Positions 25,465 through 33,319 of a stretch of DNA of 64,000 nt are shown piece by piece; positions within the stretch are counted from its first letter, which is position 1, and each line of letters begins with the position of its first letter. This stretch comes from Sphingobium sp. OAS761 (lineage in GTDB: Bacteria; Pseudomonadota; Alphaproteobacteria; Sphingomonadales; Sphingomonadaceae). The notes below the pieces were generated by a model that saw only the letters and a list, made by a program, of their open reading frames with translations, had not been told where the DNA came from and searched no databases. The position numbers and the translations under genes are program-made. The stretch is taken from contig NZ_JALJVY010000010.1 of the NCBI RefSeq assembly GCF_024168485.1, forward strand, positions 1-64,000, written 5' to 3'.

Positions 25465-26562
25465 CTATTCCTCCGTCCTGAACAGAACGGTTTCCCCGAC
25501 CAGCAAAAACAGCAAGAAGGGCGCCCACGCCGCGAGAAAGGGGGGATAGGCGCCCAGATTGCCCATCGCGAGCGAGAAATTGTCCGCCACGAAATAGGCG
25601 AAGCCCAGCGCCATTCCCGTAACCGCGCGAATGAACAGCCGCCCCGACCGTGCCAGCCCGAAGCCCGCGACCGACCCCAATATCGGCATCAGCAGCGCCG
25701 ACAGCGGCCCGGCCAGCTTGTGCCAGAGACTGCCTTCCAGCTCGGCCGTCGGTCGGCCGGCATCACGCAGATTGGAAATTGCATCCCGCAATTCGGCAAA
25801 GGTCATCGCATCGGCATCGACCTTGGCCAGGGTAAACTGATCGGGCCGGATGTCATGGCCGAACCGGACGGTGCCCACATCCCGCGCCGTTCCGCGCGCC
25901 ACGTCGAACTGGCGCGCGCCTTCCAGCAGCCAGCTGTGCGTGGCCGCGTCATAATGCCCCTTGGGCGCCTGAACGATGGTTGTCAGGCTGTTGTTGACGC
26001 GATTGTAGATCTCGACCTTTCGCAACTGAACGACGTCGCCCCGGCCCGCGACGATAGCCGCATTGACCAGATTGTTGCCGTCGCGGACCCACGGGTTGGT
26101 CTTGACCCCGCTGTCCGTCGGGATCGGACCGTAATCCACCGCCTGCCAAGCGCTCAGCATCGCCGTCGCGCGCGTGACGATCCGTTCGTTGAAGGTAAAG
26201 CTCAGCATCGAAACGCCCAGCGCAGCAAGGATCAATGGCGCCAGAATCTGGTGGGCGGACAATCCCGCCGCCTTCATGGAGATGATCTCGCTATTCTGGT
26301 TGAGCGTCGCCAGCATGATGAGCGTGCCCAGCAATACCGAGAAGGGCAGGAATGTGGCAACGATCTGCGGCGCCCGCAGCGAGGCATAATGCCATAATTG
26401 CGCATCGCCATTGCCCGGATAGGCAAGGACGTCGCCCGATTCGCCGAGCAGATCCAGCGTCAGCAGGATGACCACGAGCATTGCCAGCACGGCAAAGGTC
26501 CGCGTCAGGAACAGACGCATCATGTACCAGCTGATCTGGCGGGACGGAAAAAAGTCGAACAT
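25465..26562 (-). CDS. lptG: LPS export ABC transporter permease LptG
   Basis: LptG and LptF form the membrane part of LptB2FG, which extracts lipopolysaccharide from the inner membrane. The 365-residue protein has the YjgP/YjgQ layout: three N-terminal helices (LAMLVVILLTLDLLGE, FLPFSVLLGTLIMLATL, ILAPLILAALGVSMLSF), a periplasmic beta-jellyroll (about residues 125-265) and three C-terminal helices (LAGPLSALLMPILGSVAGFG, FIRAVTGMALGFAYFV and the last). It starts 3 bases after lptF and is clearly its operon partner. F versus G is assigned by gene order. Confidence 0.9.
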   Translation of the reverse strand: MFDFFPSRQISWYMMRLFLTRTFAVLAMLVVILLTLDLLGESGDVLAYPGNGDAQLWHYASLRAPQIVATFLPFSVLLGTLIMLATLNQNSEIISMKAAGLSAHQILAPLILAALGVSMLSFTFNERIVTRATAMLSAWQAVDYGPIPTDSGVKTNPWVRDGNNLVNAAIVAGRGDVVQLRKVEIYNRVNNSLTTIVQAPKGHYDAATHSWLLEGARQFDVARGTARDVGTVRFGHDIRPDQFTLAKVDADAMTFAELRDAISNLRDAGRPTAELEGSLWHKLAGPLSALLMPILGSVAGFGLARSGRLFIRAVTGMALGFAYFVADNFSLAMGNLGAYPPFLAAWAPFLLFLLVGETVLFRTEE

Positions 26563-26565
26563 CGA

Positions 26566-27774
26566 TCAGGCCGCTCCTTCCGCCGCCGCCCGACGCCGCC
26601 CGAACCGCAGCAGGCGCAGAAGCTGCTTGCCCAGTTTACCGAACGCATATTCCAGCGCGGCGATGGGTTGTCCGCCCGGGCGGTGGGCGATGACATGATA
26701 CATCCACAGGATCAGGCCGGACGCGAGCAGGAACGGCCCCCACAGGGCGATGATCGGGTCCACCTTGCCCAGGGCGGCGACACTTTCGCCATATTGGTTG
26801 ATCTTGTGATAGGTGACGATGAACACGATCGACAGGAAAACGCCCAGGGCCGAGGTCGATCGCTTTGGCGGTACCGCAAAGGCCAGCGCCGCCATCGGCA
26901 ACAGGAACATCATCACCACTTCGGCCATGCGAAAATGAAAGTTGGCGCGCACTTCATGCCGCAACTTTTCAGGCGTCGACGGGTCATGGCCCATGACCAA
27001 CAGTTCCGGGATCGTCTTTTCCCGGTCCACATCCCGGCCGCGAAACTTTTCGATCTGCGGCAGGTCGATGGGAAGGTCATGGCTGGAAAAGGACAGGATG
27101 CGCGGACTTTTATATTTGGGCGAATCATTGACGAGCACGCCGTCGCGCAGGCGGAAGATGATCGTGTCCGGATCGTCCGTGGCCAGGAATGTCCCCTGCG
27201 CGGCGGTGACGGCGACCGATTGTCCGTCCTTGCCCTGCGCGCGCACGAAAATGCCCTGGAGATTGCGCCCTTCGTCCTTGCTGCGTTCGATCCGCAGGGT
27301 CATGCGCTTGCCCAGCGGCGTGAATTCACCGACCTTGATCGACGCGCCCAGCGCACCCGACCGCAGTTCGAAACGCAGCGCCTCATAGGCATGGCGCGAC
27401 AGGGGCTGGACGAAGCCGACAATGCCGAAATTGATCAGCGCCAGCGCGATGGCGTAGAGATAGGGTACCCGCAAAAGCCGCCCGTAGGACAGGCCGACCG
27501 CCCGCATGACGTCGAGTTCCGAGGACATGGCGAGCTTGCGGAAGGCGAGCAATATGCCCAGCATGAGCCCGATCGGTATCGCCAGCGACATATATTCGGG
27601 CAGCATGTTGGCCAGCATTTGCCAAACGACGCTGACCGGTCCGCCTTCCGCCGCGACGAAATCGAACAGGTTCAGCATCTTGTCGAGCATGAAGAGCATC
27701 GCGGCGATCACCAGCGTGCCGATGAGCGGCAGGGCGATCAGGCGGGCAAGATAGCGGTCCGTAGCGGTCAGCAT
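26566..27774 (-). CDS. lptF: LPS export ABC transporter permease LptF
   Basis: The 402-residue protein is the second YjgP/YjgQ-type permease and is transcribed first. It has N-terminal helices with LGILLAFRKLAMSSELDVMRAVGLS (cytoplasmic coupling region, about residues 70-94), a periplasmic domain (about residues 130-270) and C-terminal helices starting at FRMAEVVMMFLLPMAALAF. It acts with LptG and the ATPase LptB, encoded elsewhere. The basic tail (RLLRFGRRRAAAE) is cytoplasmic. Its promoter shares the 130-base gap with the divergent DUF2141 gene. Confidence 0.92.
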   Translation of the reverse strand: MLTATDRYLARLIALPLIGTLVIAAMLFMLDKMLNLFDFVAAEGGPVSVVWQMLANMLPEYMSLAIPIGLMLGILLAFRKLAMSSELDVMRAVGLSYGRLLRVPYLYAIALALINFGIVGFVQPLSRHAYEALRFELRSGALGASIKVGEFTPLGKRMTLRIERSKDEGRNLQGIFVRAQGKDGQSVAVTAAQGTFLATDDPDTIIFRLRDGVLVNDSPKYKSPRILSFSSHDLPIDLPQIEKFRGRDVDREKTIPELLVMGHDPSTPEKLRHEVRANFHFRMAEVVMMFLLPMAALAFAVPPKRSTSALGVFLSIVFIVTYHKINQYGESVAALGKVDPIIALWGPFLLASGLILWMYHVIAHRPGGQPIAALEYAFGKLGKQLLRLLRFGRRRAAAEGAA

Positions 27775-27904
27775 TTCAACTTATCGTCGTTCCATCACCA
27801 TGTTTTGGCCGCAAACCAGACCCATATGCGAGTCAACAGGTTGCGGGGCGAACAGGGGCTCGCCGCCCGGTCCATGCCGGTCGGCTATAGCTTCCAGGAG
27901 TCTG

Positions 27905-28399
27905 ATGGTCATGTTTAAAGTTGCAATGGGTCTGATGGTGGGAACGACGCTGTTCGCGGTCGCGCCGGCTATGGCCCATGGCCAGGAAATCGCCAATGAT
28001 TTGTCGCGCTGTTCGGCCGATGCAAAGGGACCGGCGGTGCTGGTCGACGTGCGCGGTTTTACCGCCGCGGCCGGCAAGGTGCGTGTCCAGTCCTATCCCG
28101 GCACCAAGAACGCCTGGCTGTCGAAAGGCGAATGGCTGAACCGCATCGACGTGCCCGCGCGGCCGACCAACGGGGCCATGCGCTTCTGCATGCCCATGCC
28201 CCGGCCCGGCACATATGGCATTGCCGTGCGCCACGATAAAAATGGCAACGGCAAGACCGATATATCGAGCGATGGCGGCGGATTTTCCAACAATCCGTCG
28301 ATCAGCATCTTCAACCTGGGCAAGCCGAGCGTGAACAAGGCAGCGTTTCAGGTCGGCCCCGGCGTGACGAAAATCACGATCAATCTGAAATATATGTGA
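27905..28399 (+). CDS. DUF2141 domain secreted protein
   Basis: The 164-residue protein has a signal peptide (LMVGTTLFAVAPAMA) and one DUF2141 domain: VLVDVRGFTAAAGKVRVQSYPG, then MRFCMPMPRPGTYGIAVRHDKNGNGKTD, with the Asp/Asn-rich turn typical of the family, and GGGFSNNPS. AGGAG at 27896-27900 sits four bases from ATG 27905 and ten from ATG 27911, so either start is possible. The function of the family is unknown. The lipid-kinase gene follows nine bases later, so the two are probably co-transcribed. Confidence 0.85.
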   Translation: MVMFKVAMGLMVGTTLFAVAPAMAHGQEIANDLSRCSADAKGPAVLVDVRGFTAAAGKVRVQSYPGTKNAWLSKGEWLNRIDVPARPTNGAMRFCMPMPRPGTYGIAVRHDKNGNGKTDISSDGGGFSNNPSISIFNLGKPSVNKAAFQVGPGVTKITINLKYM

Positions 28400-28408
28400 T
28401 CGGAAAAA

Positions 28409-29377
28409 ATGGTCTGCGTCGCGCTTCTGTCCAATCCCAAATCGACGGGCAACCGGCAGTCGCTTCCGCGCGTGCGCAGCTATTGCGCGAGCAATCCCGA
28501 CATCTTCCATTATGAGGTGGAGCATGTCGACCAGATCGGCCGGGCGTTCCAGACGATCGCTCGCGTCGATCCCTCCGTCATCGTCATCAACGGCGGCGAC
28601 GGCACGGTGCAGGCGTCGCTGACCGAACTCTATCAGGGCGAACATTTCACCGGCCGGGTACCGCCGATCGCGGTACTGCCCAACGGCAAGACGAACCTCA
28701 TCGCGCTGGACCTGGGCATCCACGGCGACCCGATCAAGGCGCTGGAACGGATCGTCCAGATCGCCAAGGCCGGGGTCGACGATCATGTGGTCGCGCGCGA
28801 ACTGATCGCCCTGTCGGACGGACAGGCGGGTTCGCGACCGGTGCTGGGCATGTTCCTGGGCGGCGCCGGCCTTGCGGACACGATGCTCTATTGCCGCAAC
28901 CAGATCTACCCGCTGGGCCTGTCCAACGGAATCAGCCACTTCATCACCGCCATCGCCGTGATCTTATCGCTGCTGTTCGGCGTGCGGGCGCGGTTCCTGC
29001 CGCCGGCGAGCAAGCCGGTACGCATCTCGCTGATTCGCGACGGCGAACTGGCCGGGCGGTTTTCGGTGCTGATCGTCACCACGCTCGAAAAACTGCTGTT
29101 CGGCACGCGCACCGGCGACAGCCGGCGCGGGCAGATGAAATTGATGGCGGTCGACCAGAATGTACCCGCACTGCTGCGCCTGGTCTGGGCCAGCCTGTTC
29201 AAGCGCGTGGGCAAGGCCAAGATGCAGGGCATTCACCTGGAACAGGGCGACATGATCCGCATAGAGGGCGACCATAGCAGCGTCATTCTGGACGGCGAAC
29301 TGTTCGAGGCATCGGAAGGCCGGCCGATCGTGCTGCGGTCGACCGAGCCGGTGCCGTTCCTGCGTTTGGCGGCCTGA
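28409..29377 (+). CDS. Diacylglycerol/lipid kinase catalytic-domain protein
   Basis: The 322-residue protein carries the DAGK/YegS-type catalytic domain: a start strand VALLSNPKSTGN, the nucleotide-binding loop VINGGDGTVQASL (about residues 60-72) and VLPNGKTNLIALDLGI, where most relatives have GTxNdfA. The C-terminal half (FLGGAGLADTMLY onward) is the beta-sandwich domain, with GELFEASEGRPIV near the end supplying the usual D-G-E motif. It should phosphorylate a membrane lipid (diacylglycerol, sphingosine-like or undecaprenol) with ATP. In sphingomonads a sphingoid base substrate is conceivable but not shown. Confidence 0.88.
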   Translation: MVCVALLSNPKSTGNRQSLPRVRSYCASNPDIFHYEVEHVDQIGRAFQTIARVDPSVIVINGGDGTVQASLTELYQGEHFTGRVPPIAVLPNGKTNLIALDLGIHGDPIKALERIVQIAKAGVDDHVVARELIALSDGQAGSRPVLGMFLGGAGLADTMLYCRNQIYPLGLSNGISHFITAIAVILSLLFGVRARFLPPASKPVRISLIRDGELAGRFSVLIVTTLEKLLFGTRTGDSRRGQMKLMAVDQNVPALLRLVWASLFKRVGKAKMQGIHLEQGDMIRIEGDHSSVILDGELFEASEGRPIVLRSTEPVPFLRLAA

Positions 29378-29381
29378 CGAT

Positions 29382-29903
29382 TCAGGCTGAGAAGGCCGGG
29401 GCCGCCAGCGCTCGGGCATGATCGCGAATGCCGGAGGGCCACTGCCCCGAAAGGGCCGCGAACAACGCGCCATCCTTCGCATAAAGGGCACGGATAGCCT
29501 CTTCGTAACCGGGCCGATCACCCGCCATCACCGTGACGAAATGATAGGCGGCATCCATCGCCCCGCGTGGCGATGGCGTATCGGCGCTGGTCTTGCGCGC
29601 GGCATCGACAAGCCGGCGCAGCACGGCCGACGCGCCCCCGGGCTGGGCAGCGAGCCAGTCCCAGTGGCGGGGCAGCAACGTGACCTCCCGCGCCTGCACG
29701 CCCAGTTTCGGGCGTCCCCGGCCGCGTGGCGGCGCATCGGCCGATACGCGCAGGTCTATGTCCAGTTGCTTCCCGGTGCCGTCGTCGAACAGCAGAATGT
29801 TCTGCGCATCGTCCCCCATTGCCCGAACGGCGTCGCGAATCTCGCCTTCGTCACCCGTCGCGATCCACAAATCGCCCGCAAAGGCCGTCAATGTCCGTTC
29901 CAT
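29382..29903 (-). CDS. DUF2239 family protein
   Basis: The 173-residue soluble protein follows the DUF2239 pattern: ILLFDDGTGKQLDIDLR, then RGRPKLGVQAREVTLLPRHWDWL (about residues 60-82) and PGGASAVLRRLVDAAR, which suggests a DNA- or RNA-binding-like helical part, and YHFVTVMAGDRPGYEEAIRALYA. The start at 29903 has AAGGAG seven bases upstream; an ATG 8 codons earlier is less likely. Expression appears to be controlled by the inverted repeat at 29930-29966, which spans its promoter. The role of the family is unknown. Confidence 0.85.
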   Translation of the reverse strand: MERTLTAFAGDLWIATGDEGEIRDAVRAMGDDAQNILLFDDGTGKQLDIDLRVSADAPPRGRGRPKLGVQAREVTLLPRHWDWLAAQPGGASAVLRRLVDAARKTSADTPSPRGAMDAAYHFVTVMAGDRPGYEEAIRALYAKDGALFAALSGQWPSGIRDHARALAAPAFSA

Positions 29904-29925
29904 GCCGATACTCCTTGGAGGCGGC

Positions 29926-29966
29926 ATTATTACCCGGATTTTATTAAGTCAATAACATCCGGGTAA
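29926..29966 (-). promoter_or_regulatory. Operator TTACCCGGAT-N17-ATCCGGGTAA over the DUF2239 promoter
   Basis: TTACCCGGAT (29930-29939) and ATCCGGGTAA (29957-29966) are perfect inverted 10-mers. On the minus strand a TTGACT (-35, 29947-29952) and an AATAAT (-10, 29926-29931), 15 bp apart, lie within and beside it, so one arm covers the -10 side and the other lies upstream of the -35. The spacer is AT-rich in a GC-rich genome. It is a strong repressor-site candidate; the regulator is unknown. Confidence 0.65.
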
Positions 29967-29967
29967 A

Positions 29968-30744
29968 TTATTGCGGTCGCAATTCCACCCAGGTCGGCGC
30001 GTGATCGCTGGCCTTTTCCCGGCCCCGGAATTCCTTGTCGACCTGGGCGTCGATCAGCCGGTCGGCGGCGGCGGGGCTGAGCAGAAGATGATCGATGCGG
30101 AATCCCGCGTCGCGCGGCCAGGCGTTCATCTGATAATCCCAATAGGTCCAGACGCCCCCGGCGGGATGACGGCTCAGGACCGCGTCGGTCCAGCCGTCGG
30201 CCAGCATGCGTCGATAGGCAGCCCGGCTTTCCGGCTGCATCAGCGCATCGTCCGCCATCGCCTTGACCGAATAGACATCCGCGTCGCGCGGAATGACATT
30301 ATAGTCACCCGCCAGGATCGCCGGCACCTCTTCGGCCCAGATTTCCGCCGCACGCGCCCGCAACCGCTTCATCCAGCGCAACTTGTAATCGAATTTCGGT
30401 CCGGGCTGGGGATTGCCGTTGGGCAGATAGATCGACGCGACGCGAACGCCCTTCACATCGGCTTCCAGATAGCGGCTATGTTCGTCCTCCGGTTCGCCGT
30501 CCAGCCCGCGGCATATTTCCACCGGATTTTCGCCCCGCGCCAATATGGCGACACCGTTAAATCCCTTTTGCCCGTGCCAGATCGCGCCGTAGCCCGCCTG
30601 TTCAATGTCCTTTACGGGAAAGGTCTCGTCGCTGGTCTTGATCTCCTGAAGGCAGGCGACGTCGGGACGCGTTTCGTCCAGCCATTCCAGCAGGCGCGGC
30701 AGGCGCGCCTTTATGCCGTTGATGTTGAAGGTGGCGATGCGCAT
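29968..30744 (-). CDS. xth: Exodeoxyribonuclease III
   Basis: This enzyme incises DNA at abasic sites and removes 3' blocks. The 258-residue protein has the EEP-nuclease motifs FNINGIKARL (about residue 5), CLQEIKTSDETFP with the metal-binding glutamate (about residue 34), IYLPNGNPQPGPKFDYKLRW, LAGDYNVIPRD (active-site Asp and Asn), and the C-terminal FRIDHLLLS and KASDHAP with the catalytic Asp-His pair. The ATG at 30744 is the family-consistent start. erpA lies 79 bases upstream in the same direction. Confidence 0.95.
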   Translation of the reverse strand: MRIATFNINGIKARLPRLLEWLDETRPDVACLQEIKTSDETFPVKDIEQAGYGAIWHGQKGFNGVAILARGENPVEICRGLDGEPEDEHSRYLEADVKGVRVASIYLPNGNPQPGPKFDYKLRWMKRLRARAAEIWAEEVPAILAGDYNVIPRDADVYSVKAMADDALMQPESRAAYRRMLADGWTDAVLSRHPAGGVWTYWDYQMNAWPRDAGFRIDHLLLSPAAADRLIDAQVDKEFRGREKASDHAPTWVELRPQ

Positions 30745-30823
30745 CGAAACTCCCTCGGCCTGTCCATCTCCTTTGGCGAATGGCAAGCCGTTCGACAAGG
30801 GCGGCCCCGGCGGTCGGGCAGGA

Positions 30824-31150
30824 TCAGACGGAGAAGCTGGTCCCGCAGCCGCAGCCGGCGGTTGCGTTGGGATTGGTCACCTTGAACGCAGCGCCGCCCA
30901 GATCGGACACGAAATCGACCGCAGCGCCGCGCACCAGGTCGATGCTGACATCGTCGACCACCAAAGTCACTCCATCCCGCTCAACGGCGAGGTCGTTCGC
31001 TTCCACATTGTCAGCGAGGCCAAAGCGATACTGGAAGCCCGAACAGCCGCCCCCTTCGACCGCGAGCCGAAGGATCGCGGGCTTGCCCTGCTTGATGGCG
31101 ATTGCCGCGACGCGCGCGGCGGCGGAAGGAGTAAGGTCGATGTCGGCCAT
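30824..31150 (-). CDS. erpA: Iron-sulfur cluster insertion protein ErpA
   Basis: A-type carrier that hands Fe-S clusters to target enzymes. The 108-residue protein has the three conserved cysteines: RLAVEGGGCSGFQYRFGL (first Cys at about residue 37) and TAGCGCGTSFSV at the C-terminus (C-G-C). The first 17 codons of the longer frame are dropped since the family starts at MADIDLTPSAAARV. The three-cysteine pattern is shared by IscA and SufA, so ErpA is the best but not the only name. A perfect palindrome lies just upstream. Confidence 0.88.
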   Translation of the reverse strand: MADIDLTPSAAARVAAIAIKQGKPAILRLAVEGGGCSGFQYRFGLADNVEANDLAVERDGVTLVVDDVSIDLVRGAAVDFVSDLGGAAFKVTNPNATAGCGCGTSFSV

Positions 31151-31174
31151 GCTGCCTAGATAGGCATAAGCAAA

Positions 31175-31200
31175 TGGCCCGGCAAGCGCTTGCCGGGCCA
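31175..31200 (-). terminator. 26-bp perfect palindrome between the M23 gene and erpA
   Basis: TGGCCCGGCAAGC directly meets its reverse complement GCTTGCCGGGCCA, with no loop bases to spare. On the minus strand the stem is followed by TTTGCTT, so it could terminate the M23 peptidase transcript before erpA. With so short a loop it could instead be a protein-binding site. Confidence 0.6.
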
Positions 31201-31226
31201 TAATCGAACTAGATAGGGGTTAGCGT

Positions 31227-31940
31227 TCAGTCCGCCGCCTTTTCCTGCGCCTTGGTCGGGCCGCCCATGGCAACCGGCGGCTTCGTGTTCATCGCCACCA
31301 GATAATCGGGACCGGCGACGAACGGGATGGGATTGATGGCCGCGCCGTCGACGCGGACTTCATAATGGAGATGACTGCCGGTCGAGCGGCCGGTCGAGCC
31401 CATAAGGCCGATCAGCTGGCCCCGCTTCACATAGGTGTTGGCGGCGACAAGCAGCTTCGACATGTGGCCGTAGCGCGTTTCCATGCCGCTGCCGTGGGTG
31501 ATCTGGACGAGATTGCCGTAGCCCGAAGCCCAGCCGGCGCGGCTGACCACACCATCGGCCGTGGCGTAGATCGGCGTGCCGATCGGGCCGGGAATGTCGA
31601 TGCCCTTGTGCATCCGCGCCCCGCCGTTGAACGGATCGGACCGGATGCCGAAGTTGGACGTCAGCGAAAGCTTGGCGACCGGCCGGCCCGAGGGGATGTA
31701 GGCCGACGCCTTGGGCTGGCCGTCCAGCCGCTGCATGCTGGCGAAGAGATTGGAAAAGCCCTGATCGACCTGGGCGGATTGTGCGGCCGGCACATCGCCA
31801 TAGGGATCATCGTCGTCGGTGGAAGCCAGGGCCGGCGCCGCGGCGCCGAGAGCCACAGCCATTCCGAGCGCGCCAAAAAATTTCATCGCGGACTGGAACC
31901 CGAACGATCCGCGCGCATTGACCATATTAAGAATTGACAT
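31227..31940 (-). CDS. M23 family metallopeptidase (LytM/peptidoglycan hydrolase)
   Basis: The 237-residue protein has an N-terminal hydrophobic export segment (about residues 20-39) and a LytM domain (about residues 95-205): NFGIRSDPFNGGARMHKGIDIPG with the HxxxD zinc motif, YGHMSKLLV, RGQLIGLMGSTGRSTGSHLHYEV with the HxH zinc motif. All four zinc-site residues are present, so it should be an active endopeptidase acting on cell-wall cross-links, unlike catalytically dead NlpD-type activators. The acidic stretch STDDDDPYGD follows the export segment. It is monocistronic by position. Confidence 0.92.
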   Translation of the reverse strand: MSILNMVNARGSFGFQSAMKFFGALGMAVALGAAAPALASTDDDDPYGDVPAAQSAQVDQGFSNLFASMQRLDGQPKASAYIPSGRPVAKLSLTSNFGIRSDPFNGGARMHKGIDIPGPIGTPIYATADGVVSRAGWASGYGNLVQITHGSGMETRYGHMSKLLVAANTYVKRGQLIGLMGSTGRSTGSHLHYEVRVDGAAINPIPFVAGPDYLVAMNTKPPVAMGGPTKAQEKAAD

Positions 31941-32048
31941 GCAGACCCCGACTTATCCGCCGGAGACCATTATCCCTCGGCGATATTCTTGATTTATGTT
32001 TGGCGACCGTGATCGCCCCCGCTGAGAACGCAGACTGCAAATCGGGGC

Positions 32049-32858
32049 TCAGCTTGCAAGCGCGACGTAGAATTCTTCCGTTAAACCGGCCTGTCGACGC
32101 GCCGAGTCGTTGAACGGCGGCTTAACCGCACCCCTGAAGTGCTGCCTGACCAGCATTTGGTAATGTTGCGGCGCGTCAACGCCCAATCGGTTCGTCTCTG
32201 CGCAAAACCACCTCGTCCCCGCCGATACATGGCGAATCTCATCGGTCATGATCCGTCGCAGCATCATCGCCGACACATGGTCTCCCACCCCCTCGAACCG
32301 GGCGACCGTCGCCGGGGTGATATCCAGCGCCCGGGCTTCCAGCACCATCGGCACGACCGCGAGCCGCGCCGCCGCATCGCCCGCCGTCGCTTCCGCGGCC
32401 TGCCAGAGACCATCATGCGCCGGACATGCGCCGTAATGGCTGCCAAGCTGTCGCAGACGCCGGTCCAGCAGCGCGAAATGCATGGCCTCCTCCGAACCGA
32501 CACGCAGCCAGTCATCCACGAAGGCGGCGGGAAAGCCGTCGCCGAACCGCCCCACAAGATCAAACGCCAGGTCGATCGCGACAAATTCTATATGCGCCAG
32601 CGCATGCAACATGGCGATCCGCGCCCGGTCCGATCCGATCCGCCCGCGCCTGGGCATGCGGCCGGGCGGCAGCAGTTCGGGCAATGGCGGTCGCGCCGGC
32701 CTGTCCGGCATGGCAGCATCGAACCTGTGCGCCAGCCGCCCGAGGCGCCAGTCCCGCGCCACCGCGCGCGCTGCCATCAACTTGGCGCGCGGATCGGCGG
32801 TCAGCAGAACATGGGCGCAGGCAGCACCCACGTCCGTCACTTCAACCGGCAGGGTCAA
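32049..32858 (-). CDS. DUF455 ferritin-like protein
   Basis: The 269-residue protein has the DUF455 pattern, a four-helix ferritin-like fold: HALAHIEFVAIDLAFDLV (Glu and His at a likely di-metal site), DDWLRVGSEEAMHFALLDRRL, VPMVLEARALDITP and IMTDEIRHVSAGTRWF, each with Glu or His-x-x-Glu in helices. The start is a TTG at 32858 whose last bases overlap the bcp stop (TTGA), a coupled junction; a longer frame upstream runs inside bcp and is rejected. The reaction is unknown. The family is frequent in sphingomonads. Confidence 0.85.
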   Translation of the reverse strand: MTLPVEVTDVGAACAHVLLTADPRAKLMAARAVARDWRLGRLAHRFDAAMPDRPARPPLPELLPPGRMPRRGRIGSDRARIAMLHALAHIEFVAIDLAFDLVGRFGDGFPAAFVDDWLRVGSEEAMHFALLDRRLRQLGSHYGACPAHDGLWQAAEATAGDAAARLAVVPMVLEARALDITPATVARFEGVGDHVSAMMLRRIMTDEIRHVSAGTRWFCAETNRLGVDAPQHYQMLVRQHFRGAVKPPFNDSARRQAGLTEEFYVALAS

Positions 32859-33319
32859 AGCGCCTTCACCGCCTCCAGCACCTCGGCGGCATGGCCCTTC
32901 ACCTTGACCTGAGGCCAGGCGCGCAGGATCGTGCCGTCGCCGCCGACCAGGAATGTCGCCCGCGCGATCCCCATATAGGCGCGTCCATACATTGATTTTT
33001 CGATCCAGGTGCCGGACGCCTCGCACATCGCTCCGTCCTCGTCCGAGGCCAGAGTGACGGCGAGGCCATATTTGTCGGCGAATTTCGCGAGCTTCGCGGG
33101 CTTGTCCCGGGAAATGCCGACCACCGCGACACCCGCTGCCGCAAAGTCGCCGGCCAGCGCGGTAAAATCCTTCGCCTCGTTGGTGCAGCCGGGCGTATCC
33201 GCCTTCGGATAGAAATAGACCACCACGGGATTGCCGCGATAGCGCTCCAGCGTGAAAACGACGCCGTCGGCATCCTTCATCGCCACGGCAGGGATGGTAT
33301 CGCCCACGTCCAGCATCAT
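32855..33319 (-). CDS. bcp: Thioredoxin-dependent peroxiredoxin, Bcp/PrxQ type
   Basis: The 154-residue protein reduces hydroperoxides. ADTPGCTNEAKDF contains the peroxidatic cysteine at about residue 45. In the usual PrxQ pattern a second cysteine lies five residues further (C-x4-C); here that position is alanine, so this is a one-cysteine member or uses the cysteine at CEASG (about residue 99) for resolution. The glnE stop overlaps the start by four bases (ATGA), and DUF455 follows with a TTGA overlap, making a tight glnE-bcp-DUF455 operon. Confidence 0.93.
   Translation of the reverse strand: MMLDVGDTIPAVAMKDADGVVFTLERYRGNPVVVYFYPKADTPGCTNEAKDFTALAGDFAAAGVAVVGISRDKPAKLAKFADKYGLAVTLASDEDGAMCEASGTWIEKSMYGRAYMGIARATFLVGGDGTILRAWPQVKVKGHAAEVLEAVKAL

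Noticed and set aside
31175-31200. 26-bp palindrome as an insertion-sequence end or recombination site
   Set aside because: It occurs once, with no transposase or target duplication; a terminator or protein site between two genes is simpler.
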